Under the pieces are notes generated by a model that was given only the letters and a program-made list of their open reading frames with translations, had not been told where the DNA came from and searched no databases. Below are positions 1 to 8,401 of a stretch of DNA of 51,487 nucleotides, piece after piece (the stretch's first letter is position 1; each line of letters starts with the position of its first letter). Position numbers and translations under genes: made by a program. Origin of the DNA: Gemmatimonas sp. (GTDB lineage Bacteria; Gemmatimonadota; Gemmatimonadetes; Gemmatimonadales; Gemmatimonadaceae); the NCBI RefSeq assembly GCF_031426495.1, contig NZ_JANPLK010000057.1:1-51487 (forward strand), given 5' to 3'.

Positions 1-40
1 GCTGGGGGGTGGTTAACAGCACGGAGCCCGCCGGTGTTTT

Positions 41-98
41 ACCCGGGGACAGAGCCTTTTACCCCCCGGTTACAACGACTCTGACCCCTTGAAACTGC
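41..98. repeat. REP-like imperfect inverted repeat
   Basis: The arm at 45-56 (GGGGACAGAGCC) pairs with the reverse complement of 77-88 (GGGGTCAGAGTC) at 10 of 12 positions, with about 20 bases between them. A TTTTACCC motif also occurs directly repeated at 37-44 and 57-64. GGGG-N-CAGAG-N-C is the style of motif seen in REP hairpins mobilised by RAYT transposases. No RAYT gene is in the window, so the assignment is tentative. Confidence 0.35.
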
Positions 99-140
99 TC
101 TTTCCTGCCCCCTGATACCCTCCCCCCCTGCTTCCTAGGG

Positions 141-168
141 AGTTTGCCGTTGCTCGTTGTCAGTTGCG
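141..168. repeat. Four degenerate 7-base repeats (consensus NGTTGNN)
   Basis: Four consecutive heptads share a GTTG or GTTT core at the same phase. They lie 8 bases beyond the stop codon of the gene ending at 177. The array resembles in period, but not in sequence, the heptad arrays at 28754-28873 and 41609-41684. It is short and degenerate, so chance cannot be excluded. Apart from this array and the inverted repeat at 41-98, nothing is recognised in 1-176. Confidence 0.3.
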
Positions 169-176
169 CGCCGAGG

Positions 177-884
177 CTAGACCGCGTTCACGAACGCGCA
201 CCCTGCTTCTTCCGCCATCACGTTCGCAAAAATGCCTGACGGCTGCAGAATCACGCCCGGAATCAGGAATGACTTGGCTTTATCGCGTGCGTCGGTTGGA
301 TTGAGCTTGTCCTGCTTCGCCACCGTGGACACGATCTGATTGAACGCCATGCCGCAGCCGAGCACGATGGCGCCGTTGGCCATCTGTTTGTCGAGCAATA
401 GTGCGCTGAACGAGTTCTGCATGTCGGTGCTGGCATTCGACAGCATGGGGTTCGACATCGCCCACTTCTTGCCCTTTTCGTCCTTCACCTTGAGCTCCTT
501 GCCCACGCCGTAGGTGGCCCAGAACTCGCTGTTCATGGCCAATGGAATCGCGGCGTGGCGAATCACGATCACCGTGCTCAGGTCGCCCGGTGCGAGCTTC
601 AGCACCTCGGTGTACTGTCGTCCCCAGATGCCCGCGCGGAAGATGCCGACGCCGTCGCGAATTTCCGGCACGTCGAACATCGCCTTGTGCTTGCCGGTGA
701 CCCGCTTCGTCCAGCTGGTATCCCACGTTTCGGCACGCGCCTGTTCCCACGACTCCAGTTCTTCGGCCACGGTGTTCAGCGGCAGGGACGTCGGTGCATC
801 GGCGTGAAGCACCGAGGATGCTGCGGCCAGCGCGGCCGCGCTGAGTCCGGCCGTTTTAAGGAAAATGCGACGGTCGCTGCTCAT
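177..884 (-). CDS. Tat-exported DsrE/F-like protein
   Basis: Protein of 235 aa. The N-terminus carries a twin-arginine motif (DRRIFLK at residues 5-11) followed by an Ala-rich hydrophobic stretch, so export of a folded protein to the periplasm is expected. The rest resembles the DsrE/DsrF-like fold of small sulfur-handling proteins. It has an IVIRHAAIPLAMN stretch, a central LGCGMAF segment with a Cys where DsrE-type proteins often carry one, and a C-terminal IPGVILQPSG...EEAGCAFV region with a second Cys. The start at 884 was chosen because the Tat motif begins there; the frame stays open upstream but that sequence has no signal. No SD is visible; the 15 bases before the ATG are pyrimidine-rich. 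The family call rests on motif recall, and no substrate can be inferred. Confidence 0.65.
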   Translation of the reverse strand: MSSDRRIFLKTAGLSAAALAAASSVLHADAPTSLPLNTVAEELESWEQARAETWDTSWTKRVTGKHKAMFDVPEIRDGVGIFRAGIWGRQYTEVLKLAPGDLSTVIVIRHAAIPLAMNSEFWATYGVGKELKVKDEKGKKWAMSNPMLSNASTDMQNSFSALLLDKQMANGAIVLGCGMAFNQIVSTVAKQDKLNPTDARDKAKSFLIPGVILQPSGIFANVMAEEAGCAFVNAV

Positions 885-1021
885 GGAGGAGTATGTAAGG
901 AAAGAAGGGTGGGGAAACATTGTGTAAACGATTTGGGTACCTCGCGCTGTCTGCATGATGGTGTCGGGACGACCGAAAGTCACGGCGCTGCAGCTCGTCC
1001 CACTCCCTTTCCCCCCTCCCA

Positions 1022-2341
1022 ATGCAAGTGCGCTCCAAGTTGCTGTTGTGCCTGCTCCTCGCGATTGCCCCCGGAGCAGCAATGGCGCAGCCCGTCGTGC
1101 CAACCACGCCGGCCTCGCCGGCCGCCAGCCCCGATACCTCGCAGGCCGCCGCCGTTCGGGTGTACCTCGACTGCCAGAGCAGTCGCTGCGACTACGATTT
1201 CTTCCGCGATCAGATGCGCTGGGTAAACTTCGTCCGCGATCGGCTGGTCTCGGACGTGCTGTTGCTGGTCACCTCGCTGCGTACCGGCTCTGGTGGGTCG
1301 GAGTACACCATTGCGGCCATCGGGCAGTCCGCCAACCGGGGGCGCGCCGACACGGCGGTGGTGTTCGTGGCTCCGAACGATGCCGACGATGTGGTGCGTC
1401 GACAGCTGGCGCGCACCTTTTCGCTGCTGCTTGCGCCCTACGCGGCGCGGACTCCGCTCGCGTCGCGACTCACGCTGAGCTATGCCGCACCCAGCACCGC
1501 AGCGGCCAGTCCCAAGTCGGTGAAGGACCCCTGGAATTTCTGGGTGTACCGCGCGTCCGTGAACGGATTCGGCAATGGCGAGAAGCGGCAATCGTTCGTA
1601 AATGGCTTCTCCACGATCAGCGCCAATCGTGTTACGCAGTCGCTGAAGGTGAATCTCGGCGCCAATCTGGGATACGATCAGAGTCGCTTCGAGCTCGGTG
1701 ACGGTACGAAGTTCACGAATATTCAGCGCAACTACGGCGGCAACGCGTTGCTCGTGAAGAGCATCAGCGATCACCTCTCGGCGGGTATTACCGCCAGCTC
1801 GCAGTTCTCCGACTACAGCAACTACGATCTCAACCTGCGGGTCACACCGGCGGTCGAGTACAACCTGTTTCCGTACAAGGATTTTACGCGCCGTCAGCTG
1901 ACCGCGTTCTACGCCATCGGTATCGCGTCGATGCGCTATCAGGAGGTCACGATCTATGATCGCACCACGGAAACGCGTCCGGTACATAATCTCACGGTAG
2001 CGTGGAACGCGCGGCAGCCGTGGGGGTCGGTGAACATGTCGTTGTATGGCTCCCAGTATTTGCACAACGTGAGCTACAACAGCTACGGCATCAGTGGATT
2101 CACCGACCTGCGCATCGCCAAGGGGCTCGCGATCAACGTGGGCGGCAACTATTCGCGCGTGAACGATCAGCTGTATCTGCGTCGCGGTGCGCTGTCGGAC
2201 AACCAAGTCATTGCCCGACAGCAGGCGTTGGCGACGAACTACCGATTTTTCGTCCAGCTGGGTATGAGCTATACGTTCGGCTCCATTTACAACACGGTCG
2301 TCAATCCGCGCTTCAACGGACGCGGCGGCCAGCAGTTCTAA
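1022..2341 (+). CDS. Secreted protein with a periplasmic domain and C-terminal outer-membrane beta-barrel
   Basis: Protein of 439 aa with a clear signal peptide (residues 1-22, cleavage after AMA). Residues about 37-165 form a globular domain with a CRCDYDF-like motif, FVRDR, and a TGSGGSEYT stretch. Similar sequences are known in uncharacterised Bacteroidota and Acidobacteriota proteins. Residues about 175-439 alternate polar and aromatic residues like beta-strands, and the chain ends in Phe, as outer-membrane beta-barrels usually do. It is transcribed divergently from the DsrE-like gene. The start is set by the signal peptide; no SD is present and the leader is a C/T tract. The last 4 bases overlap the convergent acetyltransferase gene. 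Function unknown. Confidence 0.75.
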   Translation: MQVRSKLLLCLLLAIAPGAAMAQPVVPTTPASPAASPDTSQAAAVRVYLDCQSSRCDYDFFRDQMRWVNFVRDRLVSDVLLLVTSLRTGSGGSEYTIAAIGQSANRGRADTAVVFVAPNDADDVVRRQLARTFSLLLAPYAARTPLASRLTLSYAAPSTAAASPKSVKDPWNFWVYRASVNGFGNGEKRQSFVNGFSTISANRVTQSLKVNLGANLGYDQSRFELGDGTKFTNIQRNYGGNALLVKSISDHLSAGITASSQFSDYSNYDLNLRVTPAVEYNLFPYKDFTRRQLTAFYAIGIASMRYQEVTIYDRTTETRPVHNLTVAWNARQPWGSVNMSLYGSQYLHNVSYNSYGISGFTDLRIAKGLAINVGGNYSRVNDQLYLRRGALSDNQVIARQQALATNYRFFVQLGMSYTFGSIYNTVVNPRFNGRGGQQF

Positions 2342-3159
2342 CGAGTCGCGTCCAGCGCCCACTTGACGCGCGTGTACGCGAGGCAAAAGCCATTGCGCTC
2401 GGCATTGCGTTGCGACGCACTGCCGGGCAGCGCACCCATGACGGCCAGATCGCAGCCCTGTTCACGCGCGAACGCCAGCCGCGCCGACAGCAGGGCGTTC
2501 TGCGCACCGCGTCGTCGTGCCGTGGGAACCGTGCTCGCACCGGCGAGTACCGCCACGCCGTCGTGTATGTGCATGCTGCCGGTCGCGATCGGCTCGCCGT
2601 GCGACTCGGCGAAGAACGCGTACGTATCGGTCGCGCGGGCGCTCACCTCCCCCATCGCGCGCACGAACGCCACGATCTCCGGCGACTCACCCCATCCGCT
2701 GGCCGCCACCGATGCCCAGTGGTCGGCCTCTCCGTCGCGCGCGAGCCGCACCGATACCTCGGCGCTTACGGATACGCTCGCGGCTTCGATGGGCTGATAC
2801 AACACGCTGGTGAGCTCGATCGGGTGATAGCCGCGCGAGGACAGTAGTGCGAGCACCGAGAGATCGACGACGGGCGACACTTCGTGCATCACCGCGGCGC
2901 CGCGCTCTCGGAAGAAGGCTTCGATGGTGTCCAGCAGCGGTGCAGACGCCGTTTCGCTGACCCCAAGCCCGAACGTCTGCGTGAGCGGCGAGCCCACGCC
3001 ATCGAACAGGGCATAGGTGCCGCCAACGTCGAGGAGCGTGGCGCCCGACGCCGGGTCGACGGCGGCGCGGGATTGCACGAATGCGGCGTTCGCGTGCCCC
3101 TCGGCGCGTTCGATGCGACGGGCGAGGGCGAGATCGGCAAACGGAAAGGTGTGGCGCAT
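2338..3159 (-). CDS. GNAT-family N-acetyltransferase
   Basis: Protein of 273 aa. The C-terminal half (about residues 135-270) has GNAT features: a beta-strand ending GEPIATGSMHIHDGVAVLAGASTVPTA, then an acetyl-CoA pyrophosphate-binding segment RRRGAQNALL (R-x-x-G-x-A type), then a terminal SQRNAERNGF stretch. The N-terminal half is probably a second, degenerate GNAT-like lobe, as in double-GNAT proteins. The substrate cannot be told. Its start lies 18 bases from the start of the divergent small membrane-protein gene, so both promoters overlap. It converges with the beta-barrel gene by 4 bases. Confidence 0.85.
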   Translation of the reverse strand: MRHTFPFADLALARRIERAEGHANAAFVQSRAAVDPASGATLLDVGGTYALFDGVGSPLTQTFGLGVSETASAPLLDTIEAFFRERGAAVMHEVSPVVDLSVLALLSSRGYHPIELTSVLYQPIEAASVSVSAEVSVRLARDGEADHWASVAASGWGESPEIVAFVRAMGEVSARATDTYAFFAESHGEPIATGSMHIHDGVAVLAGASTVPTARRRGAQNALLSARLAFAREQGCDLAVMGALPGSASQRNAERNGFCLAYTRVKWALDATR

Positions 3160-3164
3160 GAGTC

Positions 3165-3170
3165 TATATT
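3165..3170 (+). promoter_or_regulatory. Candidate -10 box of a leaderless promoter
   Basis: TATATT sits exactly 6 bases before the ATG at 3177, so initiation is predicted at or next to the start codon. An AGGA directly abuts the ATG and is too close to act as an SD site. Confidence 0.45.
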
Positions 3171-3176
3171 TCAGGA

Positions 3177-3482
3177 ATGGTGTCCGCTTCGCTACTCCAG
3201 TCGCTCGATCCCCCTGCGGATTTCGCCGGCCGCTTCGTCGGGTCCGGCGTGCCGAAGGGCCAGGTGATGATCATCGCCCTTGCTGGCCTCTACATCCTGC
3301 CCGCCATGCTGGCCTGGAAGCGTGGCAGTTCACGTCGCTGGAAGATTACCGCCATCAACCTGCTGCTGGGATGGACGGTGATCGGTTGGATCGTGGCGAT
3401 GGTGCTCACGTACGCCTACGAGCCGCCACCAACCGGCGAAGTCGACGAAGCGCACGAGCCCGGCGGCGCGCGTCCCCGCTAA
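3177..3482 (+). CDS. Small membrane protein, superinfection-immunity family
   Basis: Protein of 101 aa with two predicted membrane helices (about residues 30-47 and 58-82). The second contains the segment INLLLGWTVIGWIVAMV, which is diagnostic for the superinfection-immunity (T4 Imm-like) family; members typically have a charged KR/RR-W-K linker before an NLLLGWT helix. In phage T4, Imm blocks DNA entry by superinfecting phage. Chromosomal members are common and mostly untested, so a defence role here is inference. No phage genes surround it. Its last 4 bases overlap the convergent glucanotransferase gene. Confidence 0.75.
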   Translation: MVSASLLQSLDPPADFAGRFVGSGVPKGQVMIIALAGLYILPAMLAWKRGSSRRWKITAINLLLGWTVIGWIVAMVLTYAYEPPPTGEVDEAHEPGGARPR

Positions 3483-4963
3483 CGGCCGTACGTCTGCGCG
3501 AGATCGCGTAGGCGCACGGTCAGCGTGGTCGGAAGTTGGTCCCACGTGAAGCGGAAGCTCCAGTTGCCCGACTGACGACCGGGGAGATTCATCCGCGTGT
3601 CGCTGCCCAGGCCCAGCACATCCTGCAACGGGATGAGCGCCGTATTCGCCACCGACGCGAATGCCGCCCGAATCATGGCCCAGTGGATCTCGTGACCGTC
3701 GGTATCGAGATACGAGCGCGCGAACGCCTTCTCCTTCTCGACCGCGTCGGGCTCGCGCGTAGAATCGCCAGCGCCGGATGAATGCCACCACCCGACCGTC
3801 GTATCGTTGTCGTGCGTGCCGGTATAGGCCACGAGTTCACGGACATACCGATGCGGAATGAACTCGGACGACGGGCCGTCGAAGGCGAATTGTAGAATCG
3901 CCATGCCCGGATACCCGAACTGCAGACGCAGCGCTTCCACCTCGGGCGTGATCAGTCCGAGATTCTCGGCGACGATCGGCATCGGGCCCAGCGCCGAGGT
4001 GAGCGCCGTGAAGAGCGCCGCGCCGGGTCCCAGCACCCATCGACCGTTCACGGCCGTGGTGTCTTCAGCGGGCACTTCCCAGAAGGCTTCGAAGCCGCGG
4101 AAGTGATCAAGACGCACCGCGTCGAACAGCGCGAGCGACGCGCGCATCCGCTCGATCCACCAGCGATAGCCATCGCGCGACATGGCATCCCAGTCGTATA
4201 GCGGATTACCCCAGAGCTGACCCGTTTCGCTGAAATAGTCGGGCGGCACGCCAGCCTGCACAATGAGCGTGCCATCGTCGTGCAACTTGAACAGCGACCG
4301 ATTCGCCCACACATCGGCGGAATCGTGCGCGACGTAAATCGGCACGTCGCCCATGAGCTGGATGCCCTGCGCCGCGCACGCGTGGCGCAGGGCCTGAAAT
4401 TGTCCGGCGAACACAAACTGCTCTTTGTAGCAGCGTTCGATGCTGGGGCGCAGCTTCTCGCGCCAGCTGCGCAACGCGTCCGGGTCACGGTGCGCGGCAC
4501 CGTGCTCCCACGCGGTCCATGCCGCGCCGTCATGCGCCTGTTTGAGCGCCATGAACAGTGCGAAGTCGGGCAGCCACGATTCCTGCTCGCGCACGAAGCG
4601 ACGCACGAGATCGTCGTACGGCATCGTGGCGAGCCATGCATCGAGCAGCGCGCGTTTGGCCGGGATCACGGTGCCGAAGTCGCATACATGCGCCGAGTTC
4701 GGTTCCATATCGTGGCCAAAGTGCGCGCGCGCCTGCTCGGGCACGTGAATCAGCAACGGGTTGCCGGCGAACGACGAGAAGCACTGATAGGGGCTGTCGC
4801 CGTATCCGGTGGGACCGAGCGGGAGCACCTGCCAGATCTTCATGCCCGCGTCGGCCAGCCACCGGATGAACCGGAATGCATCGGGGCCCATGTCCCCGAT
4901 GCCACCGGGAGACGGCAGTGAGGTCGGATGCAGCAGGATGCCGGCGGCACGCGGGAATTGCAT
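3479..4963 (-). CDS. malQ: 4-alpha-glucanotransferase (amylomaltase, GH77)
   Basis: Protein of 494 aa, the usual length for bacterial GH77. It transfers alpha-1,4-glucan segments between maltooligosaccharides or glycogen-derived dextrins in the cytoplasm. The N-terminus has the family signatures GILLHPTSLPSPGGIGD and WQVLPLGPTGYGDSPYQ. Catalytic residues by homology are the nucleophile D286 (RLDHFRGF), the acid/base E333 (VAENLG) and D385 (GTHDND). The chain ends at LAQTYGR. No other glycogen or maltose genes are adjacent. It is divergent from the symporter gene at 5051. A TATTAT box lies 6 bases upstream of its ATG. Confidence 0.95.
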   Translation of the reverse strand: MQFPRAAGILLHPTSLPSPGGIGDMGPDAFRFIRWLADAGMKIWQVLPLGPTGYGDSPYQCFSSFAGNPLLIHVPEQARAHFGHDMEPNSAHVCDFGTVIPAKRALLDAWLATMPYDDLVRRFVREQESWLPDFALFMALKQAHDGAAWTAWEHGAAHRDPDALRSWREKLRPSIERCYKEQFVFAGQFQALRHACAAQGIQLMGDVPIYVAHDSADVWANRSLFKLHDDGTLIVQAGVPPDYFSETGQLWGNPLYDWDAMSRDGYRWWIERMRASLALFDAVRLDHFRGFEAFWEVPAEDTTAVNGRWVLGPGAALFTALTSALGPMPIVAENLGLITPEVEALRLQFGYPGMAILQFAFDGPSSEFIPHRYVRELVAYTGTHDNDTTVGWWHSSGAGDSTREPDAVEKEKAFARSYLDTDGHEIHWAMIRAAFASVANTALIPLQDVLGLGSDTRMNLPGRQSGNWSFRFTWDQLPTTLTVRLRDLAQTYGR

Positions 4964-4969
4964 TGATGG

Positions 4970-4975
4970 ATAATA
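4970..4975 (-). promoter_or_regulatory. Candidate -10 box of a leaderless malQ promoter
   Basis: On the minus strand TATTAT is followed by six bases and then the malQ ATG (4961-4963). This matches TATAAT at 5 of 6 positions. No SD is visible and no -35 box is seen at 16-18 bases. Confidence 0.5.
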
Positions 4976-4978
4976 ATC

Positions 4979-5007
4979 TTGACATGCTGCAGGCGGGGGT
5001 GTTTGAT
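4979..5007 (+). promoter_or_regulatory. Candidate sigma-70 promoter for the symporter gene
   Basis: A perfect -35 hexamer TTGACA (4979-4984) is separated by 17 bases from TTTGAT (5002-5007, 4 of 6 matches to TATAAT). The predicted leader to the ATG at 5051 is about 37 bases. The element lies just beyond the malQ -10 box on the other strand, so the two promoters are back to back. Confidence 0.5.
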
Positions 5008-5050
5008 GGCCAGCGGACGTACCCCGTGGTTCTCCTTGGCGCCTTCGCTC

Positions 5051-6775
5051 ATGACTCAGATCACCGCGTTGGACTACGTCGTGATGGCAATCTATTTCGC
5101 CGTCGTGCTCGGCATCGGCTGGGCATTACGGCGGAAGATGCGCACGTCGAACGATTTTCTGCTGTCGGGGCGATCGCTGCCGCCGTGGGTCACGGGGCTG
5201 GCGTTCCTGTCGGCGAACCTCGGTGCGCAGGAAGTCATCGGCATGGGTGCGTCAGGTGCCAAGTACGGCATCGCGACCGCGCATTTCTACTGGATCGGTG
5301 CCATTCCCGCGATGGTATTCGTCGGCATCTTCATGATGCCCTTCTACTACGGCTCGCGCGCGCGATCGGTGCCCGAGTATCTCAAGCTCCGGTTCGACGA
5401 GAAGACGCGCACGCTCAACGCGTTTGCCTTTGCGGCCATGACGGTGTTCTCGAGCGGCGTGTCGATGTACGCGATGGGCAAGCTGCTGAATCTGTTGCTG
5501 GGATGGGACTTCGACACGAGTGTGCTGGTGTCGGCCGGTGTCGTACTCGCATACGTGTTGCTGGGCGGTCTCACCAGCGCGATCTACAACGAAGTGCTGC
5601 AGTTCTTCATGATCGTGTTCGGCTTTGCGCCTCTCGTGTGGATTGGTCTGCGCAACGTCGGTGGCTGGGGCGGCCTGACCAGCAAACTCGCCACCGCGGC
5701 CACTGGACGAGGGCTGCCGGAGTACGCCTACACGCACGCGTGGCAGGGGATGGGGTCAGCCTCCACGAATTCCATCGGTATCGAGTGGTTCGGTATGGTG
5801 ATGGGTCTCGGTTTCGTGCTCTCGTTCGGCTACTGGTGCACGGACTTTCTCGTAGTGCAGCGTGCCATGGCCGCCGATTCGATGACGGCAGCGCGCCGCA
5901 CGCCGCTCATTGCGGCCGTGCCGAAAATGCTATTCCCGTTCCTCGTGATCCTGCCCGGCATGATCGCGCTGGCGATGGGGGACAACATCATCCCGCCCAA
6001 GCTCACCGAGGCCGGCGCTCCGCTGATGGATAGTCTGGGCCATGTCGTGCTCGACTACGACCTCGCCACACCGATGATGCTGGTCAAGCTGTTTCCCACC
6101 GGCATGCTGGGGCTCGGGCTCACGGCGCTGATCGCGTCGTTCATGTCGGGCATGGCGGGCAACGTCACCGCCTTCAACACCGTGTGGACGTACGACATCT
6201 ATCAGGCCCACGTCAAGAAATCGGCGAGCGACGCGCACTATCTCTGGATGGGGCGCGCGGCCACCGTGGGCGGCATCGCCTTGTCGGTGGCCGCCGCGTA
6301 CGTCGCGGGCGCGTTCAACAACATCATGGAGTTTTTGCAGCTCGTGTTTGCGTTCGTGAACGCGCCGCTGTTCGCCACGTTCGCGCTGGGCATGTTCTGG
6401 AAGCGCAGTACTGGACATGGCGCGTTCTGGGGGTTGGTGGCCGGAACCGTCGCGCCTGCCATTCACCATGGCGTCTCGCTGGCGGCGGGCGCTTCTCCCG
6501 GTGTGAAGGGCGGATACTTCGCCACGCTGATCAGCTACCCCAGCGAAATGGCGCAGACTTTCTGGACGGCGATCGCGGCGTTCACGACCTGCTTTCTGGT
6601 CACGATCGTCGTGAGCTTGGCCACCGCGCCGCGTCCCGACCGTGAACTTGAAGGACTGGTGTATTCCCTGACGCCGAAACCGGTCGATGATGTGCAATCC
6701 TGGTATCAGCGACCATCGGTGTTCGCCGTGGGTGTGTTGGCGTGCACGGTCGTGCTCAACGTCATCTTCTTCTAG
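5051..6775 (+). CDS. Sodium:solute symporter (SSS family)
   Basis: Protein of 574 aa with about 14 hydrophobic segments. The N-terminus (ALDYVVMAIYFAVVLGIGW) and the segment NDFLLSGRSLPPWVTGLAFLSANLG are typical of the Na+/solute symporter family (SglT/PutP-like). The motif continues with EVIGMGASGAKYGIATAHFYWIG. Further family stretches are GLTALIASFMSGMAGNVTAFNTVWTYDIY and the end of the transport core around residue 500. Members move sugars, amino acids or organic acids with Na+ across the inner membrane. An SglT-like sugar substrate is plausible but not shown. The start at 5051 was preferred over an upstream frame extension because it fits the family N-terminus. Confidence 0.88.
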   Translation: MTQITALDYVVMAIYFAVVLGIGWALRRKMRTSNDFLLSGRSLPPWVTGLAFLSANLGAQEVIGMGASGAKYGIATAHFYWIGAIPAMVFVGIFMMPFYYGSRARSVPEYLKLRFDEKTRTLNAFAFAAMTVFSSGVSMYAMGKLLNLLLGWDFDTSVLVSAGVVLAYVLLGGLTSAIYNEVLQFFMIVFGFAPLVWIGLRNVGGWGGLTSKLATAATGRGLPEYAYTHAWQGMGSASTNSIGIEWFGMVMGLGFVLSFGYWCTDFLVVQRAMAADSMTAARRTPLIAAVPKMLFPFLVILPGMIALAMGDNIIPPKLTEAGAPLMDSLGHVVLDYDLATPMMLVKLFPTGMLGLGLTALIASFMSGMAGNVTAFNTVWTYDIYQAHVKKSASDAHYLWMGRAATVGGIALSVAAAYVAGAFNNIMEFLQLVFAFVNAPLFATFALGMFWKRSTGHGAFWGLVAGTVAPAIHHGVSLAAGASPGVKGGYFATLISYPSEMAQTFWTAIAAFTTCFLVTIVVSLATAPRPDRELEGLVYSLTPKPVDDVQSWYQRPSVFAVGVLACTVVLNVIFF

Positions 6776-6792
6776 TCTTGAGGGACTCGCCG

Positions 6793-7011
6793 GTGAGTGG
6801 CTCAGCCAACCTCGATCTTCGAACGCCGATCGGACTGCTCTTCATCGTACTCGGTGCGATACTGGCGATCTTCGGCGTGCTGACCAGAGCGGATACTGTC
6901 ATGTACGCCCAGTCCGGGGGGATCAATCTCAACCTTGTGTGGGGCGTGGTCATGGTGCTGTTCGGGGGCATCATGACCGCCTTCGCCGTGGTGGCCCGTC
7001 GCCAGGCGTAG
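6793..7011 (+). CDS. Small two-helix membrane protein
   Basis: Protein of 72 aa with two hydrophobic helices (about residues 10-27 and 47-66). The GTG start at 6793 is supported by GAGGGA at 6780-6785, 7 bases upstream. Longer readings would overlap the symporter. It begins 17 bases after the symporter stop, so it is probably co-transcribed with it. Similar small proteins with a GLLFIVLGAILAIFG first helix are common and uncharacterised. It might be an accessory subunit of the transporter, but this is only suggested by position. Confidence 0.7.
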   Translation: MSGSANLDLRTPIGLLFIVLGAILAIFGVLTRADTVMYAQSGGINLNLVWGVVMVLFGGIMTAFAVVARRQA

Positions 7012-7080
7012 ACCCGGCCAACCGCCACTGTCAGACCCCCTGCGCACCATACAGACATCCTCCAACGCGGAGTTTGTCTG

Positions 7081-8394
7081 ATGGATGCCATCTTACTCGT
7101 CGATCACCAGCCCATCACCCCGCCCGCCGGTCCGGCCGGCGTGGTGGTCCGGGCTCTCGTGACCATCTCCGGCACGGTGCCGGCGCACCGGCAGCGCACT
7201 CCGCTGGCGATCTCCCTCGTGCTCGACCGCAGCGGGTCGATGGACGGCGACCGATTGGAGGCCGCCAAGGCCGCCTCGATCAGCGCCGTCGAGCGTCTGC
7301 ATCGCGACGACGTCGTGTCCGTGATTGCCTTCGACGATCAGGTGCACGTCGTGGCACCGCCCGCCCTGCGAGCCCGCCAGCTCCAGCTGGTGCAGCAGCT
7401 GAGCGACATCGACAGCGGTGGCAGCACCAACCTCAGCGGCGGGTGGCTCCGCGGTCGTCAGCACATGGAGCAGGCGCTTGGGATGCTCGGCTCCCTCGAA
7501 GGATCGTCGCGCCGCATCGTGTTGCTCACCGACGGACACGCCAATGCCGGCATCACCGATCCGTCCACGTTGGTCGAGCTGGCCCGGACCGCCCGCGCGA
7601 TGGGGATCACCACCACTACCATCGGGGTCGGTGAGGGCTACGACGACGAGCTTCTGCGTTCGATGGCTGACGCGGGCGGCGGCAATAGCTGGTACGTCGA
7701 ACGCCCCGATCAAGCACAGGACGTCCTCGCCGAGGAGATGGGGAATCTGCTCTCGGTCTCGGCGCAGGGGCTATCGGTAACGCTCACGCTGGAGGACCCG
7801 GTGGCGATGTTCGCCACGCACTCGAGCTGGCCCGCCACCGCGGTGGCGAATACGATCACGTTCGATCTGGGCGATCTGTACGCCAGCGAGCCCAAGCCGG
7901 TGCTGGTCGAGCTGTTCGTGCCGGCCGATCAACTCGACGCGTTGGCCAGCGGCGGGGCGCCGATCGCAACGCTGGTGGTGTCGGCGGACGTGCTCATCGA
8001 AGGCGGCGGGGTTGAGCACCGCGCGATGACCCTCGGCGTGGCGGCGTCGCTGGAGACGCAGTCCACCCTCGTGCCGGCGGTCGAGCATGCCGTGCTGCTG
8101 GCTCGAGCCGCCAGGGCCCGCGAGGAGGCGGCACGCCGTCAGCGAGAGGGCGACGCCGGCGGGGCGGAGGACGAAATGCGGATGATGGTGGATTCGCTGT
8201 CGAGCAGCGCACTGGCGGCGCATCCGGACTTCGCCGACGAACTGCAGGCGCAGGCGCAGGATCTGCGAGGGCTGGCGGAGCGCTACGAGAGCCGCATGTT
8301 CAGCGAGGTCGAAGCCAAGTATCAGATGCAACGCAGCTACAATGCCCGTCGCGGAAAAAAGCAGAATGACCATGTGCTGAGACGAGAGCCGTAA
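7081..8394 (+). CDS. von Willebrand factor type A domain protein
   Basis: Protein of 437 aa. Residues about 42-225 form a VWA domain with an intact metal-binding MIDAS site: D49-x-S51-x-S53 (VLDRSGSM), a Thr in GGSTNLSGG and an Asp in LLTDGHAN. Residues about 230-370 are a beta-rich region. The C-terminal 80 residues are Ala/Glu/Arg-rich and helical (REEAARRQREGD). There is no signal peptide, so it is probably cytoplasmic. An SD (GGAG, 8 bases upstream) supports the start. VWA proteins mediate metal-dependent protein contacts, often with MoxR ATPases or in stress responses. No MoxR gene is adjacent, so its partner is unknown. Confidence 0.85.
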   Translation: MDAILLVDHQPITPPAGPAGVVVRALVTISGTVPAHRQRTPLAISLVLDRSGSMDGDRLEAAKAASISAVERLHRDDVVSVIAFDDQVHVVAPPALRARQLQLVQQLSDIDSGGSTNLSGGWLRGRQHMEQALGMLGSLEGSSRRIVLLTDGHANAGITDPSTLVELARTARAMGITTTTIGVGEGYDDELLRSMADAGGGNSWYVERPDQAQDVLAEEMGNLLSVSAQGLSVTLTLEDPVAMFATHSSWPATAVANTITFDLGDLYASEPKPVLVELFVPADQLDALASGGAPIATLVVSADVLIEGGGVEHRAMTLGVAASLETQSTLVPAVEHAVLLARAARAREEAARRQREGDAGGAEDEMRMMVDSLSSSALAAHPDFADELQAQAQDLRGLAERYESRMFSEVEAKYQMQRSYNARRGKKQNDHVLRREP

Positions 8395-8401
8395 CGAGCG
8401 C

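Noticed and set aside
3177..3482. Prophage remnant around the superinfection-immunity-like gene.
   Set aside because: Neighbours are GNAT and malQ genes with normal composition; no integrase, attachment site or structural gene.
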